Below, piece after piece: positions 9,775 through 18,475 of a stretch of 64,000 nucleotides of DNA. The DNA is from Candidatus Eisenbergiella merdipullorum (lineage in GTDB: Bacteria > Bacillota > Clostridia > Lachnospirales > Lachnospiraceae): contig DWYY01000124.1 in the NCBI GenBank assembly GCA_019118445.1, positions 1-64,000 of the forward strand, read 5' to 3'. Within the stretch, counting starts at the first letter, position 1. Each line of letters starts with the position of its first letter. The translations under genes and the position numbers were made by a program. The notes beneath the pieces were generated by a model. That model did not search any database. It was not told the DNA's origin and saw only the letters and a list, made by a program, of their open reading frames with translations.

Positions 9775-10500
9775 ATGAGATGCCGGCACTGGTATTATTT
9801 TGGGGAGCGCTCTTCAAAAGTATTAAAAGGGAAAAAGCTGAATAAAGATAATTGGAATATTTTAAGAAACGCTGCTATGGATAAAAATTTTTCCATCGAA
9901 GAAACGGTGGAGGAATATGAGAAAAATTGCCGTCTGGAAGAATCCTATCGCAATGTGGCTGAAATATTGTGCGGTGAATTTGACCGTAAAAAATGTGATA
10001 ATATTGTTTCGGTAGGAGTGGGGAAGGGAATATTGGAGTGGCATATTAAGAATATGCTGCCTGAGATTAAGGTTACATGTACGGATTATACAAAAGAAGC
10101 TCTGAAAAAGCTGAAAAAGGTATTCCGAAAGGCAGATGCCCTGCTTTGCTTTGATATGATAAAAGATGACTGGAGCGTGTTAAATCAATATGATTATGTG
10201 ATCTTATACAGGGTGTCAACAGAATTTTCATTTTCAGAGTGGAAAAAGATCTTCGAACGAATGTATGAGAAGCGGATAGAACACATTATTTTCATTCCAA
10301 CGGGGCTGGACACATATAAAAATATGCTGCTGGAGTTATACGGACATCTGTCCAGAATGATGCGAAAAAAGAAGGATATATTCTGCGGATGGCTGTATTC
10401 TGAGAATGAATTCAGAAGGATGTGGAAAGGGAAATATGCGGAAGAAAAATGCATTTATATCCAAAATACGGCTGTTTTTTTCCTGAACCGTATGAAATAA
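9775..10500 (+). CDS. Class I SAM-dependent methyltransferase
   Basis: The 241-residue protein has VSVGVGKGILEW (SAM-binding motif I, near residue 80) and VTCTDYTKEAL (motif II acidic residue), the core of a class I methyltransferase. It lies between glycosyltransferases, so the probable target is a sugar hydroxyl, sugar amine or glycan end. With a 3-amino-3,6-dideoxyhexose pathway nearby, N-methylation is one possibility, but no motif proves it. The coding sequence looks A+T-richer than its neighbours, with many AAA and ATA codons, hinting at separate ancestry. GAGGTGAAG precedes the ATG. Confidence 0.68.
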   Translation: MRCRHWYYFGERSSKVLKGKKLNKDNWNILRNAAMDKNFSIEETVEEYEKNCRLEESYRNVAEILCGEFDRKKCDNIVSVGVGKGILEWHIKNMLPEIKVTCTDYTKEALKKLKKVFRKADALLCFDMIKDDWSVLNQYDYVILYRVSTEFSFSEWKKIFERMYEKRIEHIIFIPTGLDTYKNMLLELYGHLSRMMRKKKDIFCGWLYSENEFRRMWKGKYAEEKCIYIQNTAVFFLNRMK

Positions 10501-10512
10501 AGGGTCTATGAT

Positions 10513-11757
10513 ATGAAAGTTGTGCTGATCAATACAGTAGCGAATACAGGGAGTACGGGAAAGATCGTGACGGCTTTATACAGGAAGCTGGAACAGGAAT
10601 CGGAGGATGCCTGTATTGTTTATGGCAGAGGGAAGTGCAATCCATCCATAAAATCCTATAAAACAGGCTCCGGAGTGGACTTCCTTTTGCATGTGCTCCG
10701 GAATTTTTTCCGAGGAGAAAGCGGATTTGGCTCTGAAGCTGCGACGAGAAAGCTGATAGCCTATCTGGAAGAGGAAAAGCCGGATATCATTCATCTGCAT
10801 AATATTCATGGATTTTACCTCCAATGTGAGATCCTGTTTGAGTATATAAAGAGAAGGAATATCCCTGTCATATGGACATTGCACGATTGCTGGCCGTTCA
10901 CGGGGCATTGCGCGTTCTTCGATCATGCCGGCTGCAGAAAATGGGAGACCGGCTGCGAAAGATGCGAAAGACACAGGAGCGCCTATCCATACGCGTTGTT
11001 CTGCGACAACAGCCGGGAGGCATATGCGCGGAAGAAGGCGGCGTTTCAGGGTGTGAAGGATCTGACGGTCGTGACGCCAAGCAGATGGCTGAAAGGGCTG
11101 GTTAAAAAATCCTTTTTGATGGATTATCCGGTAAAAGTGATTTATAATGGGATAGATTTAAAAGCGTTTTTCCCTGAAAAAGGGAGAAAGGCTCCCTCCG
11201 GCCGTTATCTCATCCTGGGGGTGGCGAATGTCTGGGAAAAACGCAAAGGCCTGGCTTATTTCAAAAAGCTGGCGAAGATGCTGGATGAAAGATACCGGAT
11301 CGTATTGGTGGGGTTGAACATCTTTCAGCGGATTGGCCTGAAGGCGGCAGGATATTCCCGTATCACTGCCATGGGCAGGACACAGAGCGCAGAAGAGCTC
11401 CGCAGGCTGTATGGCAGCGCGGCGGTATATGTCAATACGACGCTGGAGGATAATTTCCCCACCACAAATCTGGAAGCGCTTTCCTGCGGAACGCCCGTGA
11501 TCACCTTCCGTACCGGCGGAAGCCCGGAGAGTGTGGATGAGGACTGCGGCATTGTGGTGGAAAAGGGAAATGTGGAGGAACTGAAAGCGGCAGTTGAGGA
11601 GATATGCGCGCATCCGGAGAGATATCCGGCTGAGAAGGTTGCGGAGAAGGCTCAGAGCTTTCGGAAAGAGAGAATGGCTGAAGACTATATAAAATTGTAT
11701 CGAAAGAAGTTGTTGACAAGTTATAGGAATGGTGCCAGCGTATCAAGACATGCATGA
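10513..11757 (+). CDS. Glycosyltransferase family 4
   Basis: The 414-residue protein has a clear GT-B layout. The N-terminal domain reads VVLINTVANTGSTGKIV and contains IIHLHNIHGFYLQ and WTLHDCWPFTGHCAFF with several Cys residues (C-x6-C-x5-C-x2-C region) that may bind a metal. The C-terminal domain has VYVNTTLEDNFPTTNLEALS, the donor-binding E-x7-E block. The LHDCWPFTGHC region is shared with colanic-acid-type transferases such as WcaC. It ends the first glycosyltransferase run and is followed by an unrelated AAA-type ATPase. Confidence 0.86.
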   Translation: MKVVLINTVANTGSTGKIVTALYRKLEQESEDACIVYGRGKCNPSIKSYKTGSGVDFLLHVLRNFFRGESGFGSEAATRKLIAYLEEEKPDIIHLHNIHGFYLQCEILFEYIKRRNIPVIWTLHDCWPFTGHCAFFDHAGCRKWETGCERCERHRSAYPYALFCDNSREAYARKKAAFQGVKDLTVVTPSRWLKGLVKKSFLMDYPVKVIYNGIDLKAFFPEKGRKAPSGRYLILGVANVWEKRKGLAYFKKLAKMLDERYRIVLVGLNIFQRIGLKAAGYSRITAMGRTQSAEELRRLYGSAAVYVNTTLEDNFPTTNLEALSCGTPVITFRTGGSPESVDEDCGIVVEKGNVEELKAAVEEICAHPERYPAEKVAEKAQSFRKERMAEDYIKLYRKKLLTSYRNGASVSRHA

Positions 11758-11775
11758 GAAGGATGTGAAGAGGAA

Positions 11776-13452
11776 ATGGGCGTGTATCTGAACGGAATAA
11801 GTGCATACGGGCTGTTTCAGGAAGATTATTCTCTGACCTATTATGTGGATAAGTCGGAAATGCTTGCGGAACTGGTGCCGCTGATCGAACGGAAGACAAA
11901 GGAAAGCGAAAACGGGGAAGGCCGCAGAGGGAAGGGCCTGAAATATGTGGCCGTTACAAGGCCGCGCCGGTTTGGAAAGACGGTCATGGCGAATATGATC
12001 GCGTCCTATTTTGGGAAAGGCGTGGACAGCCATGAGGAGTTTGATACCTTGAAGGTATCAAGATATCCATGGTACAGGAAACATCTGAACCGGCATAATG
12101 TGATTCACATTGCATTTAATAAAAATACGGAAGAGATAAGAACCGGTGATCAGTATATCAGTATGATAAGAAATACCCTGCTGGACGATCTACGGGCGGC
12201 ATATCCGGAGGTCAGGATATCTGATACGGATTCTCTTTGGATGGCGCTGACGAAGATCTATGAGTGCTGCGGCGGGGAAAAATTCATCTTTGTCCTGGAT
12301 GAATGGGATTATCTTTACCATCAGGATTTTACAACTGACAGGGATAAAGACAATTTTACAAAATTTCTGAGCAATCTTTTGAAAGACAGCGCCTATGTGG
12401 AGATGGCCTACATGACCGGTATCCTTCCCATCGCCAAGTATTCCAGCGGCTCAGAGCTCAACATGTTCTGCGAGTACACGATGGTGACGGAAGAGAAATA
12501 CAGCGGATACTTTGGCTTTACAGAAAAAGAAGTGGACGAGCTTTATGACCGGTACCTGAAGCAGGATATCCCAGATCGGAAGGTGACGCGGGAAGGCCTG
12601 CGCTTTTGGTATGATGGATATCACACCAAGGGGGGAGAACGTATCTATAATCCCCGTTCGGTTGTTCTGGCCCTTGAAAACAATAACCTGGGAAATTACT
12701 GGACAAGTTCGGGCCCCTATGATGAGCTGTTCTACTATATCGGCGCCAACGTGGACAGCGTGAAGGACGACGTGGGGCTGCTGCTTTCCGGCATTCCTGT
12801 GCCGGCGAAGGTTCAGGAATATGCTGCCACATCCATGGAGCTGAAGACGAGAGATGAGATCTTTTCTGCTATGGTAGTCTATGGATTTCTGAACTATGAG
12901 GACGGATGCGTCTCCATCCCAAACAAGGAACTGATGGATAAGTTCGCGGAGATGGCGCAGAAGGAGCCGTCGTTGGGAAATGTATACCGCTTAACCAGAG
13001 AGTCTGGAAGAATGCTTGCGGCAACGAAGGCGGGAGATACGAAGACCATGACGGAGATCCTGCAGTTTGTCCACAATACGGAAAGTCCTTTGCTTGTATA
13101 TAACAGTGAGGCGGAGCTGGCCTCTGTTATAACGCTGGTTTATCTGCAGGCAAGGGATTATTACAGGATCGAGCGGGAGGACAGGGCAGGGACGGGTTAT
13201 GTGGATTTCATTTTCTATCCCTACAGGAAGGATGATGACGCTATCATCATCGAGCTGAAGGTGAATCACCCGGCAGAGGAAGCGATTCAGCAGATAAAGG
13301 ACAGGCAATACGCGTTGAGGTTTGAGGGTAAAATTGGAGAGAAGCCGGAATATACGGGCCGAATCCTTGCTGTGGGAATCGCTTACTATAAAGATGATAC
13401 GAGTAAGAAGCATGAATGCAGGGTGGAGGTTTTGCGTGACAGGATACATTAA
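11776..13452 (+). CDS. AAA-ATPase-like protein with C-terminal PD-(D/E)XK nuclease-like domain
   Basis: The 558-residue protein begins VYLNGISAYGLFQEDYSLTYYVDKSEM and has RPRRFGKTVMA (residues 62-72, Walker A variant), IFVLDEWDYLY (Walker B, D175-E176) and a C-terminal GYVDFIF ... IIIELKV block. Asp477, Glu493 and Lys495 fit a PD-(D/E)XK nuclease core, followed by QIKDRQYA. This is the AAA-ATPase-like (PF09820) plus PD-(D/E)XK (PF08011) architecture, often present in many copies in gut Firmicutes and Bacteroidetes. Its function is unknown; links to mobile or defence functions are speculative. It has no obvious role in glycan assembly. An AGAGGA lies very close to the ATG. Confidence 0.85.
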   Translation: MGVYLNGISAYGLFQEDYSLTYYVDKSEMLAELVPLIERKTKESENGEGRRGKGLKYVAVTRPRRFGKTVMANMIASYFGKGVDSHEEFDTLKVSRYPWYRKHLNRHNVIHIAFNKNTEEIRTGDQYISMIRNTLLDDLRAAYPEVRISDTDSLWMALTKIYECCGGEKFIFVLDEWDYLYHQDFTTDRDKDNFTKFLSNLLKDSAYVEMAYMTGILPIAKYSSGSELNMFCEYTMVTEEKYSGYFGFTEKEVDELYDRYLKQDIPDRKVTREGLRFWYDGYHTKGGERIYNPRSVVLALENNNLGNYWTSSGPYDELFYYIGANVDSVKDDVGLLLSGIPVPAKVQEYAATSMELKTRDEIFSAMVVYGFLNYEDGCVSIPNKELMDKFAEMAQKEPSLGNVYRLTRESGRMLAATKAGDTKTMTEILQFVHNTESPLLVYNSEAELASVITLVYLQARDYYRIEREDRAGTGYVDFIFYPYRKDDDAIIIELKVNHPAEEAIQQIKDRQYALRFEGKIGEKPEYTGRILAVGIAYYKDDTSKKHECRVEVLRDRIH

Positions 13453-13473
13453 AGTGGAGAAGGGAGAAAAGAG

Positions 13474-15088
13474 ATGGTGGTTGCTTTGCTGTTGTTTTTC
13501 CTTGTGATATATCTGAATCACAGGGGAAAGCTGATTGAAGCCTGGATAAAGGCGGTGATCATATGGACGATGATAGCGTTTGTCTCCTTGGAAATATTAT
13601 CTTTATTTTCAGCAGTGACATTTTCTGCACTGGTCATGTTGTGGGCGGGGGTAGATCTGGTGTCAGCAATACGTCTGATCTGGCTTCTTGGGAAAAGAAA
13701 GGCTGGAAGAGGGATAGGACGTATTGCCGTCCATACGATAAAAGAAGATCGGATGCCGCAGGCTGTATTGTCTCCTTGCCGCGTTTCTCTTCTATACGGC
13801 GCCCAGTATGTTTGGGGAAGCTTTGACGACACAGACAGATCAGTTTGCAACAGCCTGGCTGATGATTTTCGTGTATTACTACCTCGACCTGTTTGCAGAA
13901 TCATACAGATTTCAGTATGATCATAAAACGCTGACGGTATGTCTGACGATGGGAATCAGCCTTGCGTTTGGTTATCTTGCGAAACCCTCTGTTCTGATAG
14001 GAGCAGCTGTACTTGCATTCGCGTTGCTTATACGCTGCATCTGGAGAAAGGATTCTGCGGGAGCGATCCTGAAACTGCTGCTCAGTGTGATTCCTGTGAT
14101 GGGGTGCATACTGGCTCCGGAAACAGCAAGGAACCTGTTGGGCGGCGTCTCCACATTTGATGTAGGAAGAGACCAGCTGGTCGGAACACTGAATCCTTTA
14201 TATATATTGGTGAACGGGATAAAAAATTTTTCGTTTAACTGGCCCAGTATTTATTTATACAGGAGCGATCGATGGATTGCAGCGATTATATATCGACTGG
14301 CGGGGCTTTTGAAGGTTGAAATTGATGATTCGAGCATTTCTTATACTGGGCGTCCTTTTGAATTGCATGGGGCGGCTACCTATGAACCGGATATGGCTGT
14401 CAATGCAGTGATCATAATCTTTTTTACATTATGTTTCCTGTGGGGAATATATCGTTTCAGAAAACAGAAAAACAGATTGGGGAAAGAATATTCCATGCTG
14501 GTTTCCTTTGTTTTTCTCTTTTTCTGCGCAGTTGTTATCTGGGAACCCTGGGTGTCCCGATATATGGTTCCTTATATGACTCTTCTTTGTCCTATGATCG
14601 TTTATGAGATGGAAGATTTTGGGGAATCAGCATGGAAATACGGGCAATACGCTTTGCCCCTGGTTGTTTTTATGTGTTGTGTGGAATTATTTGGTTTGGG
14701 AGTATATCATGCGGGAATTGCCTGGCGGGGCGGAGAGGATCGGTTTGCTGGATATTTCCGAAATAATAGTTCAATATACCCGGAATACAATGAGGTCTGC
14801 AAATATCTTGAAAACAGGAACGGGAACAGTTTGGGGCTTTATCTGGGCTTAGATTCTTACGAATATCCCCTCTGGGCCCGTCTGGATTTATGTATGGGGA
14901 AAATACGCCATGTTATGGTTCAGAATGAAAGCAGCAGGTTTGATAAGGCAGAGTTTGTTCCGGAATATATTATTTCAGATCAGACTGGCGGAGAAGAAAA
15001 ACTGACATTCGATAAAGAAGAATATGTTCTTGTTGATATTTGTGAAGATAACGGGATATTATGGCTGTATCAGAGGTTAGACAATTGA
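13474..15088 (+). pseudogene. Decayed GT-C-type membrane glycosyltransferase (internal deletion plus frameshift)
   Basis: The gene opens normally (GGGAGAAAAGAG then ATG 13474) with two membrane segments ending LVSAIRLIWLLGKRKAG. That frame then loses family-like sequence at about 13720-13745 and stops at 13920. A second frame takes over with KKIGCRRLYCLLAAFLFY and GEALTTQTDQFATAW and stays open to 15088 with several more membrane helices and a periplasmic tail. In polytopic GT-C proteins of this type I would expect about 100-130 residues between these parts, holding the large extracytoplasmic catalytic loop. That part is missing. The gene therefore seems to have lost its catalytic loop as well as its frame. 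A second ORF start at 13808 could still give a 426-residue membrane fragment. Confidence 0.65.
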
Positions 15089-15121
15089 AAATATATTCTT
15101 CATTTTTGGGAAAACAGATTG

Positions 15122-15277
15122 ATGCCTGTATCGAATCTGCTAAAACGATTGGATTTTTTTCCTAACGCTGTAATAAATGCAGTTATATGCTGGGGCATTG
15201 TTTCAGTTTTGTGCATGCTAGTGACAATAATTATGGGGAAGATTCCTTTGCTAAAGAAAATTTTCTGCATTGTATGA
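15122..15277 (+). pseudogene. C-terminal remnant of an acyltransferase-3-like membrane protein
   Basis: Between the decayed GT-C gene and the next intact gene lies a 51-codon open stretch. It reads a short hydrophilic lead, then AVINAVICWGIVSVLCMLV as one membrane helix, then GKIPLLKKIFCIV and a stop. A final helix followed by a K-I-P-L-x-(R/K)-K tail is how acyltransferase-3 proteins end; the intact acyltransferase at 62.5 kb ends LEKIPLVRKLVTG and the one at 32.4 kb ends LKRIPLFHKLL. No start signal or upstream body of the gene is present. I read it as the tail of a deleted gene. The remaining ~120 bases before the next gene show nothing I can assign. Confidence 0.45.
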
Positions 15278-15427
15278 TATACTGGCCATGGCATAAATTC
15301 CCTTATTGTACGACTGCGCGGCAGAGTCGCTTATACTTTGGAGCATGGGAATGCTTTGGCGAAGAGGAGGCTAATTTTTGAACATGATAGGATATTCTAG
15401 TTGTATCAGAGGAGATTGAAAATACAG

Positions 15428-16966
15428 ATGATGGTAAATCTAAAGCAGAGAAAAGTAAATGAGGTTATTATAGCAGGAGTGATCAGCTTAATCTATGTTT
15501 TCAGTGTGCTGCTGTTTTCCGGGACATTATTTTCCGGATATCATTTAGTAGATGATCATGAAATCCTGAGTTATGTTACGGCCTTTCAAAATGGAACTTA
15601 CTCATGGAAAACGATATTTACCACAGGAATTTTTGATTATTTTGCTGAAGGAATTCGGTTCAGGCCATTGTATATCACTTTGAGACTGCTGCGTTCCTGG
15701 TTTTTTGGGACAAACTATATTGCATGGTACATAACGGTTGGAATGGAAGTGGTTTCCTGTCTTATTTTGGCTTATTGTATTGTCAGGAAAATGGGCGGAA
15801 GAGTATTACAGGCTGGTTTGGTGTCAACACTGATTGTAACGGGAGAACAAAGTGAGATTTGGTGGCGGCTTGGACCGCAGGAGCCAACCGGGCTGCTTTG
15901 CTGTCTGTGGTGTATGCTTGCCATAAAGAAATATGAAGAGAGTCCAAAGTTATCCAAAGGACTTGGTGTGGTTCTGGCAAGCTTTCTAATGGCTGCTTCT
16001 AAAGAATCCTTTACGATATTACTTCCGTCAATGGGGCTGTTTTGCATCGCCTGTGATTTCCTGGAGAGCCATTATCATAACTTGTGGGATGGAATAAAGA
16101 AAACTTTTAAAAAAAATATTTGGATTTTCCTTGGCATGTTCTTGATTTTCTGCATCAATATATATGTTATTGTATATAAGGTGGGGTTGCTGTCCATAGG
16201 TTATGCGGGTATTGACAGAGAAGCCGGCGTTTCCGGATATATCATCATGATTCAGGGGATGCTCAAATGGGACAGCCTGAGGGTATATGAAGGAATATTT
16301 GGAGTGAGTGTTATTCTGCTGTTAATAAGTCTGATATGTGGATGGAGAGGAAAGCAACAGATAGAAAAAACATCTTTTGTAAAAAAAATTGGTAAGCTTT
16401 TGCTGGGACTGACCATGCTTTCAATTGTTATGGGACAGCTGGTGCTTTACGCCAGAAGCGGAATGAGTGTAAGGTATCTGATCCCCGCATCCGTCGGTTT
16501 TATCTTTTTCGTCTTTCATGTTATGCTTACAGAGATGAGCAATAAATACTGCAGGGGAGTTCTGATGGGTGTTGGATATTTGACATTAATATTTCTGTAT
16601 CTGGGGGTTTGGCAGGATGGAAGAGATTATGCCTTGCAAGGTAGGCTTTTGAACAATTGTTTCGCAACAGTGGAAAAGGATTTGGAGAGAGAGGATAATA
16701 TTATAATTTGCATAAATGATGAAACGAATAATTCTTTTGCATTGTATGTTGATATTAATTTGGGGATGAAACATGTCTATTCTTGGAATGAGGAAATGGG
16801 TTTTTATTCTTTATCCAATATAGACGGGGAGTTGGGGAGCTTTGAAGAGGCGAAGTGCATCATTTTACCGGACAATATGCAGTTAAGCGATTACGAAATA
16901 GAAGAAAATGATTACAGCTGTACAGGAAGTATGGGTTACGGGCTCATGTATTTAAAGAAGGGCTAG
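15428..16966 (+). CDS. Large polytopic membrane protein, probable GT-C-type glycosyltransferase
   Basis: The protein of about 512 residues has around ten to twelve hydrophobic helices. A first extracytoplasmic loop reads YHLVDDHEILSYV; an acidic Asp-Asp just after the first helix is where GT-C transferases keep their catalytic acid. The C-terminal ~100 residues are soluble and probably extracytoplasmic. TTG 15401 is in frame upstream, but AGAGGAGA (15407-15414) lies after it, so ATG 15428 or 15431 is preferred. It would use a polyprenyl-phosphate sugar, consistent with GtrA just downstream. I do not recognise a precise family. Confidence 0.6.
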   Translation: MMVNLKQRKVNEVIIAGVISLIYVFSVLLFSGTLFSGYHLVDDHEILSYVTAFQNGTYSWKTIFTTGIFDYFAEGIRFRPLYITLRLLRSWFFGTNYIAWYITVGMEVVSCLILAYCIVRKMGGRVLQAGLVSTLIVTGEQSEIWWRLGPQEPTGLLCCLWCMLAIKKYEESPKLSKGLGVVLASFLMAASKESFTILLPSMGLFCIACDFLESHYHNLWDGIKKTFKKNIWIFLGMFLIFCINIYVIVYKVGLLSIGYAGIDREAGVSGYIIMIQGMLKWDSLRVYEGIFGVSVILLLISLICGWRGKQQIEKTSFVKKIGKLLLGLTMLSIVMGQLVLYARSGMSVRYLIPASVGFIFFVFHVMLTEMSNKYCRGVLMGVGYLTLIFLYLGVWQDGRDYALQGRLLNNCFATVEKDLEREDNIIICINDETNNSFALYVDINLGMKHVYSWNEEMGFYSLSNIDGELGSFEEAKCIILPDNMQLSDYEIEENDYSCTGSMGYGLMYLKKG

Positions 16967-16976
16967 GTAGAAAAGA

Positions 16977-17402
16977 ATGGCAGAAAGAAAATTGCTTGAC
17001 ATTAAGGAAATTTTGAAATTTGGTTCCGTGGGAATATTAAACACGATTATTGGAACAGCAGTTATGTTCTTCGCGTATAATATACTTCATTGCGGTTATT
17101 GGGTTTCGTCTGCCCTTAATTATATCGTGGGAAGTATATTCAGTTTCTGGGCGAATAAACATTTTACATTTAAAAGCTCCCAAAAATCAGTTGGAGAGAT
17201 CGTGCGATTTATAATTAACATAACGATATGCTATATGCTGGCATATGGGATTGCAGAGCCTCTGGTGAGAAAACTGGGCGAAAATCTGAAACTTAATCTG
17301 CCGCGAAATATTCTGGAACAGATTGCAATGCTGTTTGGAATGTGTTTTTTTGTTGTTTTTAATTTTTTCGGGCAGAAATTATTTGTTTTTAAAAAACAAT
17401 AG
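16977..17402 (+). CDS. GtrA-family membrane protein
   Basis: The 141-residue protein has four membrane helices and the family signature: EILKFGSVGILNTIIGTAV at the N-terminus, YIVGSIFSFWANKHFTFK in the middle, and NFFGQKLFVFKK at the end. GtrA proteins are thought to flip or help move polyprenyl-phosphate-linked sugars for extracytoplasmic GT-C transferases. The matching polyprenyl-phosphate glycosyltransferase (GtrB type) is not adjacent but lies at 41.0 kb, with related GT2 enzymes at 30.3 and 48.2 kb. The Shine-Dalgarno sequence is weak. Family call is strong; flippase role is from family knowledge. Confidence 0.88.
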   Translation: MAERKLLDIKEILKFGSVGILNTIIGTAVMFFAYNILHCGYWVSSALNYIVGSIFSFWANKHFTFKSSQKSVGEIVRFIINITICYMLAYGIAEPLVRKLGENLKLNLPRNILEQIAMLFGMCFFVVFNFFGQKLFVFKKQ

Positions 17403-17407
17403 CAGAG

Positions 17408-17692
17408 GTTTAAGGGTAAAGAGACAACAAAAACCGTCCTGTTTCTTGGTGCGATCAATGAAATGAGAGGCTGCTATAACATTGTGGATATGATGCGGAA
17501 GTGAAAAAGCGGATCCCTGATGTAAAAATGGTAATGTGCAAAGATGGGGAGATCAGGCTGGTCAAACATAAAGCCAGAACAAGCGGCGTATTGGAGCATT
17601 TCAGCTTTCCGGGTTGGGTGCGGGGGGAAGAAAAGGATCAGGTGCTCCGCGATGCAGATAACGCATATAAAACGAATAGAAAAAGTGTATGA
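17408..17692 (+). pseudogene. GT4 glycosyltransferase fragment, truncated at both ends and frameshifted
   Basis: Frame one reads KTVLFLGAINEMRGCYNIVD to a TGA at 17502-17504. The frame shifted by one base then continues EVKKRIPDVKMVMCKDGEIR and later HFSFPGWVRGEEKDQVLRDAD before the similarity ends. Joined, this is the middle of a GT4 protein: the start of the second Rossmann domain, the IPDVKLVxxGDG strand and the PGWVxGxEKDxLLRDAD loop. The donor-binding block that should follow is missing, as is the whole N-terminal domain. A 63-residue ORF starting at 17501 exists but is just part of this fossil. Confidence 0.75.
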
Positions 17693-17707
17693 GGAAATAA
17701 AAATAAA

Positions 17708-18448
17708 GTGAAAAAACGGTTAAGGGTATCACTGATCATGACGACCTGTAATTCCAGGGATAATTTTATCAAATCTTATGAAAGCATTCGGAGGCAGACA
17801 TACCCTGAAATTGAGATTATTGTAGTGGACGGAGCCTCGACGGACGGCACTGTAGATGAAATAAAGAAGCGTGCAGATGACAATCCGGCGGTGAAATGGA
17901 TTTCAGAGAAGGATACGGGGATTTATAATGCTCTGAATAAAGGAATACGGATGGCGGGAGGAGAGATCGTCGCTATCTTTAATGATCAGTATCTCTGCGA
18001 TGACGCAGTAGAACAATATGTCAGGGCGATTGAAGAGAATCACAGCGATGGGGCTCATTCGGATCTGGTATATATGGATGCCAATGGGAAAACGGTACGC
18101 AGATGGAAAATGGGACAGGGAAATATCAGGCAGGGATGGATGCCTGGACACCCGACCCTGTATCTGAGAAGACAAATATACGAAAAATACGGCCTGTATA
18201 AAGAAGATTATCGTTGCGCCGCGGATTATGAGTTCATGGTTAGAATTTTGAAGGATGGTCGCACGAAGCTGGCATATATTCCGAAAGAACTGCTTGGCAT
18301 GTATTATGGCGGGACGAGCAACAGCGATATCAGGGCGTATCTGGTTTCCTTTGCGGAAGGGGTGAGAGCCCTCAAGGAAAACCGAGTAAAAGGCGCTCTG
18401 TGGATCACGCTGCGGAGAACGATGAAAGTTTTGAAGCAGTTTTATTGA
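17708..18448 (+). CDS. Glycosyltransferase family 2 (WcaA-like)
   Basis: The 246-residue protein has VSLIMTTCNSRDNF, IIVVDGASTDGTVDEIKKRA and EKDTGIYNALNKGIRMAGGE, all standard GT2 blocks; the metal-binding DxD appears as FND. RCAADYEFMVRIL is the later acceptor-side motif of WcaA-like transferases. The start is GTG 17708, with GAGGAAA upstream. It is intact although it sits directly after a fossil glycosyltransferase, so the locus still carries working genes between the broken ones. Confidence 0.85.
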   Translation: MKKRLRVSLIMTTCNSRDNFIKSYESIRRQTYPEIEIIVVDGASTDGTVDEIKKRADDNPAVKWISEKDTGIYNALNKGIRMAGGEIVAIFNDQYLCDDAVEQYVRAIEENHSDGAHSDLVYMDANGKTVRRWKMGQGNIRQGWMPGHPTLYLRRQIYEKYGLYKEDYRCAADYEFMVRILKDGRTKLAYIPKELLGMYYGGTSNSDIRAYLVSFAEGVRALKENRVKGALWITLRRTMKVLKQFY

Positions 18449-18475
18449 TAAAAGGTTGGTTAGCGGGGTGGTATT

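Noticed and set aside
15187-15381. A 64-residue ORF between the GT-C fossil and the next gene
   Set aside because: No ribosome site, atypical composition; a different frame of the same DNA shows an acyltransferase-like tail.
17501-17692. A 63-residue small protein gene
   Set aside because: It is the frame-shifted continuation of a GT4 fossil, not an independent gene.
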